Shown here one piece after another: positions 46,228 to 58,465 of a stretch of DNA of 64,000 nucleotides. Under the pieces are notes generated by a model, which was not told the DNA's origin, ran no database searches, and worked only from the letters and a program-made list of their open reading frames with translations. Made by a program: the position numbers and the translations under genes. The stretch comes from Membranipora membranacea (lineage: Eukaryota > Bryozoa > Gymnolaemata > Cheilostomatida > Membraniporidae): assembly GCA_914767715.1 (NCBI GenBank), contig OU612073.1:25606001-25670000 (forward strand), in the 5' to 3' direction. Within the stretch, counting starts at the first letter, position 1, and the number at the start of each line of letters is the position of its first letter.

Positions 46228-49200
46228 ATGCGCTACTTTGCATCATTCAGTGTTTTAAGCATACCCTTTGTTACTGCAGAGGTTATGGTAAGTAGGCTTA
46301 CAAAACTTCTGATATTGTTGATTCGGGGTTTGAGCTAGTTAAGTCATATTTGTAATACTTTTGCTGTTGATGCAATTTATTGCTGAGTAGTGATGGACCT
46401 TCCTTGATGTGTACATGAGTATGTGTATGAGTATGTGTACATGAGTAGGTGTATATGAGTAGGTGTATATGAGTATGTGTATATGAGTATGTGTATATGA
46501 GTTTGTGTATATGAGTATGTGTATATGAGTAGGTGTATATGAGTATGTGTAGATGAGTATGTGTATATGAGTAGGTGTATATGAGTATGTGTAGATGAGT
46601 ATGTGTATATGGGTATGTGTATATGAGTTTGTGTATATGAGTATGTGTATATGAGTTTGTGTATATGAGTTTGTGTACATGAGTAGGTGTATATGAGTAT
46701 ATGTATATGAGTATGTGTATATGAGTATGTGTATATGAGTATGTGTATATGAGTAGGTGTATATGAGTATGTGTATATGAGTATGTGTATATGAGTAGGT
46801 GTACATGAGTATGTGTATATGAGTTTATGTATATGAGTATGTGTATATGAATATGTGTACATGAGTTTATGTATATGAGTTTGTGTATATGAGTATGTGT
46901 ACATGAGTATGTGTATATGAGTATGTGTACATGAGTATGTGTATATGAGTATGTGTATATGAGTATGTGTATATGAGTTTATGTATATGAGTATGTGTAT
47001 ATGAGTTTATGTATATGAGTATGTGTATATGAGTATGTGTATATGAGTATGTGTATATGAGTATGTGTATATGAGTATATGTATATGAGTATGTGTATAT
47101 GAGTTTATGTATATGAGTATGTGTATATGAGAATGTGTATATGAGTATGTGTGTATGAGTAGGTGTATATGAGTATGTGTATATGAGTATGTGTGTATGA
47201 GTAGGTGTATATGAGTAGGTGTATATGAGTTTGTGTATATGAGTATGTGTACATGAGTATGTGTATATGAGTATGTGTACATGACTATGTGTATATGAGT
47301 ATGTGTATATGAGTATGTGTATATGAGTAGGTGTACATGAGTATGTGTATATGAGTTTATGTATATGAGTATGTGTATATGAGTATGTGTATATGAGTAT
47401 GTGTATATGAGTAGGTGTACATGAGTATGTGTATATGAGTATATGTATATGAGTATGTATCTATGAGTATGTGTATATGAGTATGTGTGTATGAGTATGT
47501 GTATATGAGTATGTGTGTATGAGTAGGTGTATATGAGTATGTGTATATGAGTATGTGTGTATGAGTAGGTGTATATGAGTAGGTGTATATGAGTTTGTGT
47601 ATATGAGTATGTGTACATGAGTATGTGTATATGAGTATGTGTACATGAGTATGTGTATATGAGTATGTGTATATGAGTATGTGTATATGAGTAGGTGTAC
47701 ATGAGTATGTGTATATGAGTTTATGTATATGAGTATGTGTATATGAGTATGTGTACATGAGTATGTGTATATGAGTATGTGTATATGAGTATGTGTATAT
47801 GAGTAGGTGTATATGAGTATGTGTACATGAGTATGTGTATATGAGTATGTGTACATGAGTATGTGTACATGAGTATGTGTGTATGAGTATGTGTATATGA
47901 GTATGTGTATATGAGTTTGTGTATATGAGTATGTGTATATGAGAATGTGTATATGAGTATGTGTATATGAGTAGGTGTATATGAGTATGTGTAGATGAGT
48001 ATGTGTATATGAGTAGGTGTATATGAGTATGTGTATATGAGTATGTGTACATGAGTATGTGTATATGAGTATGTGTATATGAGTATGTGTATATGAGTAT
48101 GTGTATATGAGTATGTGTATATGAGTATGTGTGTATGAGTATGTGTAGATGAGTATGTGTATATGGGTATGTGTATATGAGTTTGTGTACATGAGTAGGT
48201 GTATATGAGTATGTGTATATGAGTATGTGTACATGAGTAGGTGTATATGAGTATGTGTATATGAGTATGTGTACATGAGTATGTGTATATGAGTATGTGT
48301 ATATGAGTAGGTGTATATGAGTAGGTGTATATGAGTATGTGTACATGAGTATGTGTATATGAGTATGTGTATATGAGTATGTGTACATGAGTAGGTGTAT
48401 ATGAGTATGTGTATATGAGTATGTGTATATGAGTATGTGTATATGAGTAGGTGTATATGAGTATGTGTACATGAGTATGTGTACATGAGTATGTGTATAT
48501 GAGTATGTGTACATGAGTAGGTGTATATGAGTATGTGTATATGAGTATGTGTACATGAGTATGTGTATATGAGTGTGTGTATATGAGTATGTGTATGAGT
48601 ATGTATCTATGAGTATGTGTATATGAGTATGTGTATATGAGTAGGTGTACATGAGTATGTGTATATGAGTGTGTGTATATGAGTATGTGTATATGAGTAT
48701 GTGTATATGAGTATGTGTATATGAGTATGTGTATATGAGTATGTGTACATGAGTATGTGTATATGAGTATGTGTAGATGAGTATGTGTACATGAGTATGT
48801 GTACATGAGTATGTGTATATGAGTATGTGTACATGAGTATGTGTATATGAGTATGTGTACATGAGTATGTGTATATGAGTATGTGTACATGAGTATGTGT
48901 ACATGAGTATGTGTACATGAGTATGTGTACATGAGTGTGTGTACATGAGTATGTGTATATGAGTGTGTGTATATGAGTATGTGTATATGAGTATGTGTAT
49001 ATGAGTATGTGTATATGAGTATGTGTATATGAGTATGTGTACATGAGTATGTGTATATGAGTATGTGTACATGAGTATGTGTACATGAGTATGTGTACAT
49101 GAGTATGTGTATATGAGTATGTGTATATGAGTATGTGTATATGAGTTTGTGTATATGAGTAGGTGTATATGAGTATGTGTATATGAGTATGTGTATATGA

Positions 49201-52200
49201 GTATGTGTATATGAGTATGTGTATATGAGTATGTGTATATGAGTATGTGTATATGAGTATGTGTATATGAGTTTGTGTATATGAGTAGGTGTATATGAGT
49301 ATGTGTATATGAGTATGTGTATATGAGTATGTGTATATGAGTATGTGTATATGAGTATGTGTATATGAGTATGTGTATATGAGTTTGTGTATATGAGTTT
49401 GTGTATATGAGTAGGTGTATAGTAGTATGTGAGCAGCACATTTCTGACAATTTTTCGTTTTGTAGACTCTGACCTCAGTTGTTGAGAAGGAGCTGTGTGT
49501 TAACCCAGACGAGCTCTATAGGGCCATGTGGGATGTAGCATCTCTTATGATCTGCAGCTCTCTATGTCTGCAAGACTTAGAATGCTCAGCTGTCACATAC
49601 TATCCAGCACCTGCCAATCTGTGTCAGATGTCTTCCCATAACACCCTACACAGTTGTGACCATCTTAGCTCAGGTGGTGGCACTATCTCTTCTCTTCATT
49701 TCGATGATACTGGTGAGTTTTAGAGGCTTTGGTGTTCACCCCTACAGCAGGTAAACTGTCTCATCTCAGCTTTGGTATGATACGAACTGTAAATATACAT
49801 CGAACAAAACTCTGTTCTCAGCCAATGTACAGGCGATATGTGATTGAAAATTATCAATGCCTATACTATGTAATCCAGTGTATTGGAATATCATCAAAGG
49901 AATATTAGCTCTGTCTTTGTTTTCAGATTCAATTATTTTTTATTCATTTAATTCAGAGTTAGAAGAGGAGTCAGAAGTACACTATGTTTTATCTGCAGCT
50001 AAGACTACATGGCACACAGCAAACCTGAGCTGTACCTCAGGGGGTGGGGATTTGGCAACCTTCCCTACTGCACAAAAGTTCACTGATTTCCTTAATATAC
50101 GCTTCAGTAATATCTCTTATGAGCTAGGTAGGTAGAATGGTGTGCATCCTTGGGAAACCACACAAAAAATCAAAACTAAAATAAAGTTCATTGTTTGTGT
50201 GTTAAAAGCATCCTCGTATGTATTATGTAAACCACATCAGAACAAATTATCTGTGACTCTAAAATTGTACCATCAAGCTTGAACGATATAAACTCTACAT
50301 TTAAAGCCATCCAATACATTTCACCTAAGACAGTACACTTATATATACACTGAAAACTCTAAGTCTGGCTGATGAATTTAATCAAAATATATTTAATGAT
50401 GAAATTGTTGAGATTACAAGTTGTTCGCCCGATGAAAAGTTATCTAACTCTCCTTACTTGTAGTACTTATATCTTAAAGGGCAACCAGGGTTTCAAACAA
50501 CTTTTCATTGATTAATAGCAGATTGCACCTTGTGCAAAGGGAACAATACAAAATCTAATTCGGATGATTATTTAGCCAGAATGCTTATGAAACATTTCAT
50601 CCATTAGGTACTCAACATCAGCTAAATGGAATACCACAGAGCAGTTTCCTGTTCCTGTTATTATTTAGCCTGTGCTCTATCATCATAACAGCAATGTCTT
50701 GGAACCTCCCCTATACTGAAGTGTTACAGACCTTAGAGTCAGCAACTACTTTGAGTTTTGCATCGCGCAATGCACAAAGCTGATGCTGCCTAGCACATTC
50801 TTTACTACCCATTGCATTGCTGCGAAACCTTGGTTGCCCTTTAATCTATTATTTATGATTTTAATACCGATTCTCTTGTCGAATGATCGAAAAACTGACC
50901 CCAAATTATGATGAACCAAACTTTCATTTTATTGTATCTAAGAATCCTGTTTTGTTCTTCACAAATCATCATTTTTCTTGGAAAGAGTCAGTAAGAATAC
51001 AATGAATAAATGGTTGAATGAATAGATGGTCAATCAATTTTTTCTAAAACTTTATTGGCATAACATTCTCTCATTAGAATGCTTTTCAAAATCAGCCCAT
51101 CAAGAAAAAAAGGGGGAAATATTCGATCAAGATGTAAAAAAGATAATCAGAAAATAACCATTGGATTATTTATGCTTGATAGTGAACATAAAAAATGGGT
51201 TTATTGTTAAAAGCGGATGCTATAATATTATCCGCAGAAGTAGGATGTTGCTTAAACATGCCTCTCGGAATGAAGTTGGGTGGAAAATAAAAGCATTCCA
51301 GCAAAAGTGGTCTGGTTTGGATACTAATTCATCAAACAAGTTAAGATATAGGAAAATAAAAATATCAGAGCGAAGTGGTGATGAGGCCTACATGCGCAAC
51401 AGCTTTGACAATGTCGCAGGTAGTCGAGGCGCAAAGCCAAATTGCCATACTGATTTCAGGTTGTATGTATGTATGTAGCTTTATTTCGACCATAAAACCA
51501 TTTAGATGAGGTGACATTCAAGATTACCATTATACGTCTTCTGGTATAAAAAAATGGAGAGAGGGTCAAAAGTAAAAGGAAAAATAATTTTCTGAAATAG
51601 AAAAGTTGTGAATCTTAACAGCCAGAAGAGGGGACCTATAATAGCGTGCCTTGTGGGGTGCCATGTTTAGTCTTCAGGCTCGAGCTGGTATGTGAGCCAA
51701 GCTGTACACGTTGTGTGCGCTCTGAGAGAGAGCTATGTACGATAGACACTAGATTCTTGTTGGTACAGAGCTCAGCCAGCTTCTCTACTAGTTTTGATTT
51801 GTCCATCCTGTCAAATGCCTTTGTCATGTCCAAAAAACCTACTGGGATGGGTTTGGCATTTGGTTGATCTAACATTTCAGGTTGTCAGGCAGCTTTTCCA
51901 CAGTGCCGCCATTTGATATGTGACCCTTCGTTGACTTGAACTTGATTTGGAATTGGGGAGATTTATGTTAGATGAGCAAGTGTTATAGAAATGTTTGGAA
52001 TGATGGTGAAAATTAGAGGAGTGAAATGTTTTATGGGCACATATTAATGTTTTAAATTCATAAAGCTCATTAATCCTTAAAATATGTGATTTAATAAAAA
52101 GTGGAGTGGATGAAGCTTAATCTTTCTGATTTCTAAATGATACTAACAATTTTGTTGTTGAAACAACAGTATCTTATTGGTATGGGTTGCTGCTGCATTG

Positions 52201-54465
52201 CCCCATATCTCAATACAATAGCCCTACTTGGACATTATAAACGAATAATGAAATATGAATAAAACACATTTTGGCAGATATTGTGAAATTTTGTCGCAGG
52301 ACTAAAAAATTTCATCTGATGTTCTATATAAGTTTTCCAAGTTAAATGCTCATCAAAATAGACCCCAAGGAATCTCACGCTTTTTACTTGTTCAATGGAC
52401 TTTGTCGTATTCTGGAGTTGTCTTAGCTATACTTGATGCAAGACAACTCCCTATTTCCTATAACTCTGTAGGCACAGTGTTGCCTGTGCACATTCCTTTT
52501 GTGCTGTATCCTGTTTGGAGCAAGAAGCAATAATATAATGGCTCATGAAACACAAACAATATCAGTCTTATTGATGTATTACTAATTGCCATCAATACAC
52601 AACACCACAATATAACAGACTTATTAAAAAATTTAATAGAGTTAGCCATCAATGATTGTTTGTTTTGGTGATTCTTAAAAACTGTATAGTTTATTTTCTC
52701 TAAATTCAAAGTTAATTTATTTTCATTGCACCATTCTGCTACTGATGTTAGAGCAGCGTTAATTTCAATTTGGTGCTGATTTAAATCCTTAGCTTCAAAA
52801 ACAAATTTGTGTCATCAGCATAGAGAATTGGTCAAGAGTTTTAGTTGCATTGGCTAGATCAATAAATTAAACACAACCTTGCACCCAGAATAGATCCATG
52901 TGGAACACCGGTGTTTATAAAACATGGCTCGGAAAATATGTCATTAGTCATTTCTTGGCGATTACCAAGGTATGATCTGATTCGCTGAATTGCACACTGG
53001 TTTAAAATTTAAATGGGTTAATTTTGGAAGTAGGATGTGATGTCAAATGGTATCAAAAGCTTTGCTAGAGTCAAGAAAAAAACCTTGCACATAGTTTCCA
53101 TTGCTCATGGCTGTTGACTCTTTGTCTGGGAGCATGAGATTGAGTGATTAGTAGTTTTATGTTTCCTAAAGACATTTATTGTTTTGCTTTAAAAACATTA
53201 TTGTTTTCTAAGATGGCCGTAATTTGAGTATTAACCATTCGCTCAAAGATTTTGCTGCAAGTAGATATAATTGATATTGGGTAGTAATTTTTATAAGATT
53301 TAGTGCAACATTTTTTAAATAGAGTGAGAGAATTTGCTGTTTTGAAAGCATCAGAGGGCTCAGCTATTAATGGGGCTGCTAATTCAATTAGTTAAGCTGG
53401 AATGAGATCTAGTTCAATAGCTTTTTGTTGGTTTATTGCCATCTACTGTTATATGGTTACATCTATATCACCTTGTTCAAACGTGAAATTGTCGTCAGTA
53501 TATTTTACTAATGAGGCTTCTGGTAACAAAGATGAATCATTATAAGCGCTGGCAAGGGTCTAAACAATTTTTGTCAAATAGCGATTAAAGATATTTGCTA
53601 TTTTTAGACTGTCCTTGTGCACTGAGCCATCAGTATCATCTATAATATTTTTTAGGATTTGAGTAACCATTGGGCTTTTTTAACCTTTCAGTATTTAAAA
53701 TGTTTCAAAATACTTCATTGTCTGTAGTTGACCTGAATAGTTCTTCATAATACTTGGCTTTCGCTTTGCGTGCCTCTTTTTAAAATTTCCAAGCTTTTAT
53801 TTGAGGGCCTTGTTTAGGGTTTGACGGAAAAAAAATTAATCTTTTTTGTTGATCAGTTTCAAATTTTGCCAGAAATCCCTGGTTTTGATGGTTTCTTGTT
53901 TTTAATTTTTGTTTTAAAATTTTCAAAGGGTGTATGATTATTGCAAATATTCCAAAAATGTTCCTGCGAAATTGTCAAACATTTTATTGGAATCTTCATT
54001 ACAGCTCAGTGGATTCGAATCGACTTTAATCAAGTCAGAAATAAAATCTTCAATCTTAAATTCTTTACTATGTACTCATAGTGTCTTAAATTTATCAGCA
54101 AAGTAGTTTGAAGGCCTTTAAACAAAAATGAATGTGGGGAGATGATCTGAAATGCCTTGGTTTATTTTTGATAAGTCATTATCATACAAGTATTATACAT
54201 ATTATTTTTAGTTCGCGATGAGAGGATCTGGATTGGACTTTATGACACCACAGGAGTACATGATTGGGAGTGGGTGGATGGTACTGAAGTTCCTACTGAC
54301 CATGTAAACTGGTACCGTGGAGCGGAACCTAACCATGCGGACGAAGCTCAAAGTATGAATGAGCCTATTAAGTTTTGTGGGCAGTCGGGTGAGGAGTCAG
54401 TTACTGCTGGTAAATGGAGGGACACCTCATGTGTTAATGAGGCATACTATGTATGTGAATGCTAA
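46228..54465 (+). CDS. Secreted PAN/apple + C-type lectin domain protein, copy 2 (four exons, 243 residues)
   Basis: Exons are 46228-46287, 49466-49712, 49957-50127 and 54212-54465 (TAA). Exon 1 is a signal peptide (MRYFASFSVLSIPFVTA), donor ATG|GTAAGT. Exon 2 is a PAN/apple-like module with Cys in ELCVNPDE, CSSLCLQDLEC, LCQMSS and SCDHLSSGGG; it ends FDDT before GTGAGT. Exons 3 and 4 form the lectin fold: WHTANLSCTSGGGDLATFP, IWIGLYDTTG, WEWVDG, AEPNHADE, KFCGQSG, WRDTSC and YYVCEC. EPN is the mannose-type calcium/sugar motif; the usual WND is WRD, so the second calcium site is altered but the protein may still bind sugar. Phases 0-1-1 and domain order equal the - strand copy, so this is an inverted paralogue. 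Intron 1 carries the 12-bp array, intron 3 a MITE and retrotransposon debris. An immune or mucus recognition role is only inference. Confidence 0.87.
46402..49424. repeat. 3-kb array of a 12-bp unit (GTATATGAGTAT), about 250 copies
   Basis: The array fills intron 1 of the + strand lectin, from about 115 bases after the exon-1 donor to about 40 bases before the exon-2 acceptor. Units vary among GTATATGAGTAT, GTACATGAGTAT, GTATATGAGTAG, GTATATGAGTTT and GTGTATGAGTAT, in larger blocks that recur (for example 46.9-47.3 and 47.3-47.8 kb). The unit is a multiple of three and has no stops on the minus strand, giving open frames of up to 697 codons of Tyr-Thr-His-Ile-Leu repeats; I regard these as artefacts. 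Plus-strand units contain GAGTATGT, which resembles a donor. Confidence 0.96.
50474..50844. mobile_element. TTAA-bounded MITE, copy 2 (inverted relative to copy 1)
   Basis: Starts TTAAAGGGCAACCAGGGTTT and ends with the complement (AAACCTTGGTTGCCCTTTAA), inside intron 3 of the + strand lectin. Along its whole length it matches the complement of 44175-44549, including the internal AGGAACAGGAAACTGCTCTG (here as its complement). Differences are scattered substitutions and small indels. Confidence 0.85.
51478..51880 (-). mobile_element. 3' fragment of a non-LTR retrotransposon (reverse transcriptase piece)
   Basis: The minus strand at 51636-51875 encodes GFLDMTKAFDRMDKSKLVEK and ends in HGTPQGTLL, the motif A and B regions of a non-LTR reverse transcriptase. 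At 51478-51500 the strand ends with GGTCGAAATAAAGCTACATA and CATACA, a poly(A)-signal-like 3' end with a short tandem tail. The catalytic YADD part is absent between the two, so it is internally deleted and inactive. Confidence 0.75.
51890..54180 (-). mobile_element. Decayed non-LTR retrotransposon (endonuclease end to reverse transcriptase)
   Basis: Read on the minus strand, recognisable pieces occur in the right order but in different frames. GISDHLPTF near 54150 is the endonuclease SDH motif. SKIFERMVN near 53240 follows, then LDSSKAFDT near 53070, GVPHGSILGA near 52900, LYADDTNL near 52815 and IEIWGNAA near 52190. Stops and frameshifts lie between them. The element is dead and lies in intron 3 of the + strand lectin. 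The order from endonuclease to reverse transcriptase to thumb fits a Jockey/CR1-type element; the clade was not determined. Confidence 0.8.
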
Positions 54466-55054
54466 CCATGAATACTTAAGGTATGTTACTAGTGAACAGA
54501 GCCAACCTAGATATAATGGCTGATGTTGTTATTAGTTATAAATTTTTCACAATTCAACTGACCGTCTATCACACAGAAAAAGGTAAATCATCATTTATCA
54601 TTTTGTAATATCTTGCCTGTGTCATATACAGCATTGTAAGAATAATTATGAAGCCAAGGAACACCATTGATAGCAGCTGTTTTTCCTTTCCTGAGGATTC
54701 CAGGATCGGTGCACGCTGGCCTCTTTATATGACATTTTTAAGTTCTGTAAGTTTTATGAGATCCCCCATGTCTGGAGACATACTTGTGTATTGTTACATA
54801 AATAGCTGAGCTGTGCGAGGTTATCGATGGATGTCTCATTGTGCATGTCACTACTCTTTGTTCGGGTAAAGTAATCTTTCTCGTTATTATGAGTTGGTGA
54901 CATCTCCTTAAACTGCCTGCCAATAATTTCTGGTAGTCAGCTAGTCTCTGAAAAATGCTGAAGCCGACATTTTTTCTAGACATAAATTAAGTAAAAAATC
55001 AGTTAACCTCAACAGTTACCACATTTATAGTGAAATATCTGAAGATATCTGCGC

Positions 55055-55215
55055 TATGGTATATAGATTATATGATGGAATATATAGATTATATGATGGA
55101 ATATATAGATTATATGATGGAATATATAGATTATATGGTGGTATAAATATAGATTATATGATGGTATATATAGATTATATGATGGTATATATAGATTATA
55201 TGATGGTATATATAG
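55055..55215. repeat. 21-bp array, left part (interrupted by a retrotransposon)
   Basis: Seven or eight units of GGAATATATAGATTATATGA or GGTATATATAGATTATATGA type, the same unit as at 57129-58465. The retrotransposon at 55217-57128 lies exactly between the two parts. Confidence 0.9.
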
Positions 55216-55216
55216 A

Positions 55217-57128
55217 ATTGCAACACTTCTGAAAGCCCAGTGATCGCTGAATGTCTAAATAGGTATTTTTCTAGCATTGGTGCCAATCTCAATGAAGAGG
55301 CTAAACTATTGTCCAATAAAAGTTACTCAGGCTTTGATAATGATAAAGCTTTCAGTTTTCCAAAATTTGCTTTTCAAGAAATTACATCGAGTGAGGTGTC
55401 TAAATATCTGCACACATTGAAATCACGTAAAACTGGGGGATTAAATCAGATCCCTGCCTTTATTTATAAAATCCTAGAGCCTTTGATTCTGAATCCATTG
55501 ACACATATTGTTAATCTGAGCCTTAAATGTCAAGAGTTTCCAGATGTGTGGAAAAAAGCCTTAGTAATTCCAATTTTCAAAAGTGGCAAGAAAAGTTTGC
55601 CAAATAATTATAGACCAATTTGTAAAGTAAAGTCCTAGAAAAGATAATAAATTACCAAATTCGTGATTACCTGGAAATTAATGATCTAATAGCCTCTCGC
55701 CAATTTGGTTTCAGAAATGGAACATCCACTGATCAAATTTTAACTCAACTAGTCAACAAATTTCGTTCCCTGCTGTCAAAGCAGTGAAAGCACGAGTCAA
55801 AATTTGTCACAGTTTCTGCACTTGATATCCGTAAAGCTTTTGATTGCGTAAACCATAAGATCCTTGCCAGTAAACTGTTAACGAAACTCAATTTCCACTC
55901 TAATGCATCAAATTTAATTAAAAATTATCTTTCAAGTCGAGAGCAGGCCATGAAAGTTAATGGTTGTGTATCTGAATGCAGTCGAGTTATAACTGGTGTG
56001 CCGCAGGGGTCTGTACTTGGACCACTCCTGTTTATCATGTTTATTAACGATCTGATGGAGCTCAAAAATTGTTATCTATATGCTGATGACTGCCTACTAG
56101 TCACCAGTGGGGAAAACCCAGACATTTCCACAAAACTTATGGAAAAAAGCATTCATCAAGCATCCAGTTGGTACAGTGAAAATTGCCTTGTTCTAAACAG
56201 CGGTAAAATGGATGTCATGACCATTTCTAATAAACGTAACATCAAACCTCCGGAACTTAAATTTAATAATCTCATTTTCAAACAATCTGACAAAATTAAG
56301 TACTTAGGTATGATTCTTGATAACAAATTAAATTTTAAATCTCATACCAGTAAAATTAAACAAAAACTTTATCCAATAGTCACCAACTTTCAACGTAATA
56401 GAAAATTCCTGACACCTAAATTAGCTAAGCTTTGGTACATTGGACTTATACGTTCTAATCTGGAATACAGCTCTCCTGTTTTATTTACCACAAACGACTA
56501 TGTCAAAAAAGAATTTTTAAAAATTGAGAATAGATGTTTGAAAATTATAGACTATAACAGTTCTAAAGATAATACTCGAAAGACCTACAACATCCCTGTT
56601 TTAACTTTGGGTTTCGAATATTTGTATCTGCTGACGTTTTATAAAATTGTTAATAGTTAAGTCCCAATAATTGATACCAATCTGCTCCCCGAGAAATTAA
56701 CTAGTGAAACTCGGCTTGCTGAAAGTTCTGGGTTTAGACTATCCAAGGAAAATTTTAGATTTGCTTTAGCTAATTTCGGTGCTCAGAAGTTTAACGAATT
56801 ACCCAATCATGTTAAGCTGAGTCAATCCCTTGCTACATTCAAAAATGCCGCTCGGAGCCACGTCCTCAAACTTCTCAATTAATGAGTCAGTTCTTATCAT
56901 TTCATTTTAGCCTACTGCTACATTGTTCTAACTTTTCTTTTCCTAGCTATTGTGTATCAACTTGTGTAATGTTTTACTGCTAATTAATGCCTGCGTGTAC
57001 GTTGCAATTTTACCTGTCATTGTTCTTGATTTTTAGTTACATGTCTTTTTGATTCTACACCATATTTTTATCAATTTTTCTGTTTTCTGGGTACAAGTCC
57101 TAAGGACTTATTCTTCTCCAGAATAAAC
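55217..57128 (+). mobile_element. 5'-truncated non-LTR retrotransposon with reverse transcriptase
   Basis: The first frame (55240-55638) gives AECLNRYFSSIGANL and later WKKALVIPIFKSGKKSLPNN and YRPI, the start of the reverse transcriptase domain. After a frame break, fragments such as RQFGFRNGTSTDQ and ALDIRKAFDCVNHK follow, with one stop near 55786. The frame 55950-56660 has TGVPQGSVLGPLLF, then LYADDCLLV (catalytic YADD) and KYLGMILDNKLNFKSH. A stop after FYKIVNS interrupts the last part (FALANFGAQKFNELPNHVK). It ends near AGAATAAAC, an AATAAA-like tail. The endonuclease part is missing. It is clearly better preserved than the minus-strand element at 51.9-54.2 kb, but is inactive. Confidence 0.88.
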
Positions 57129-58465
57129 ATGGAATATATATATTATATGATGGTATATATAGATTATATGACGGAATATATAGATTATATGATGGAATAT
57201 ATAGATTATATGATGGTATATATAGATTATATGATAGAATATATAGATTATATGATGGAATATATAGGTTATATGATGGTATATATAGATTATATGACGG
57301 AATATATAGATTATAATATGATGGAATATATAGATTATATGATGGTATATATAGATTATATGATGGTATATATAGATTATATGATGGAATATATAGATTA
57401 TATGATGGAATATATATATTATATGATTGTATATATAGATTATATGATAGAATATATAGATTATATGATGGTATATATAGATTATATGATGGAATATATA
57501 TATATTATATGATTGTATATATAGATTATATGATAGAATATATAGATTATATGTTTGAATATATAGATTATATGATGGTATATATAGATTATATGATGGA
57601 ATATATATATTATATGATTGTATATATAGATTATATGATAGAATATATATATTATATGATTGAATATATAGATTATATGATGGAATATATATATTATATG
57701 ATGGTATATATAGATTATATGATAGAATATATAGATTATATGATAGAATATATAGATTATATGATGGTATATATAGATTATATGACGGAATATATAGATT
57801 ATAATATGATGGAATATATAGATTATATGATTGTATATATAGATTATATGATGGTATATATAGATTATATGATGGAATATATATATTATATGATTGTATA
57901 TATAGATTATATGATAGAATATATATATTATATGATTGTATATATAGATTATATGATTGAATATATAGATTATATGATAGAATATATAGATTATATGACG
58001 GAATATATAGATTATATGATGGAATATATAGATTATATGATGGTATATATAGATTATATGATAGAATATATAGATTATATGATTGAATATATAGATTATA
58101 TGATAGAATATATAGATTATATGACTGAATATATAGATTATAATATGATGGAATATATAGATTATATGATGGTATATATAGATTATATGATGGAATATAT
58201 ATATTATATGATTGTATATATAGATTATATGATAGAATATATATATGATATGATTGTATATATAGATTATATGATTGAATATATAGATTATATGATAGAA
58301 TATATAGATTATATGACGGAATATATAGATTATATGATGGAATTTATAGATTATATGATGGTATATATAGATTATATGATAGAATATATAGATTATATGA
58401 TTGAATATATAGATTTTATGATTGAATATATAGATTATATGATGGTATATATAGATTATATGATG
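57129..58465. repeat. 21-bp array, right part (about 63 copies)
   Basis: Units such as GGAATATATAGATTATATGA and GGTATATATAGATTATATGA, with occasional 24-base variants containing TATAATATGA. The period is a multiple of three without stops, so both strands carry open frames of about 345 codons (MEYIDYM or IYHHIIY repeats) that I regard as noncoding. On the right the array ends in GATGGATAAGCTC. Confidence 0.93.

Noticed and set aside
47357-49450. Open frame of 697 codons on the minus strand, and several overlapping ones
   Set aside because: They consist only of the 12-bp unit read in a frame without stops. Several frames are open at once and the peptides are pure repeats with no start context. 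The region is the intron of the + strand lectin.
51161-51478. 105-codon plus-strand frame in the lectin intron
   Set aside because: No recognisable features. It ends in the 3' tail of a minus-strand retrotransposon fragment and lies in repeat debris.
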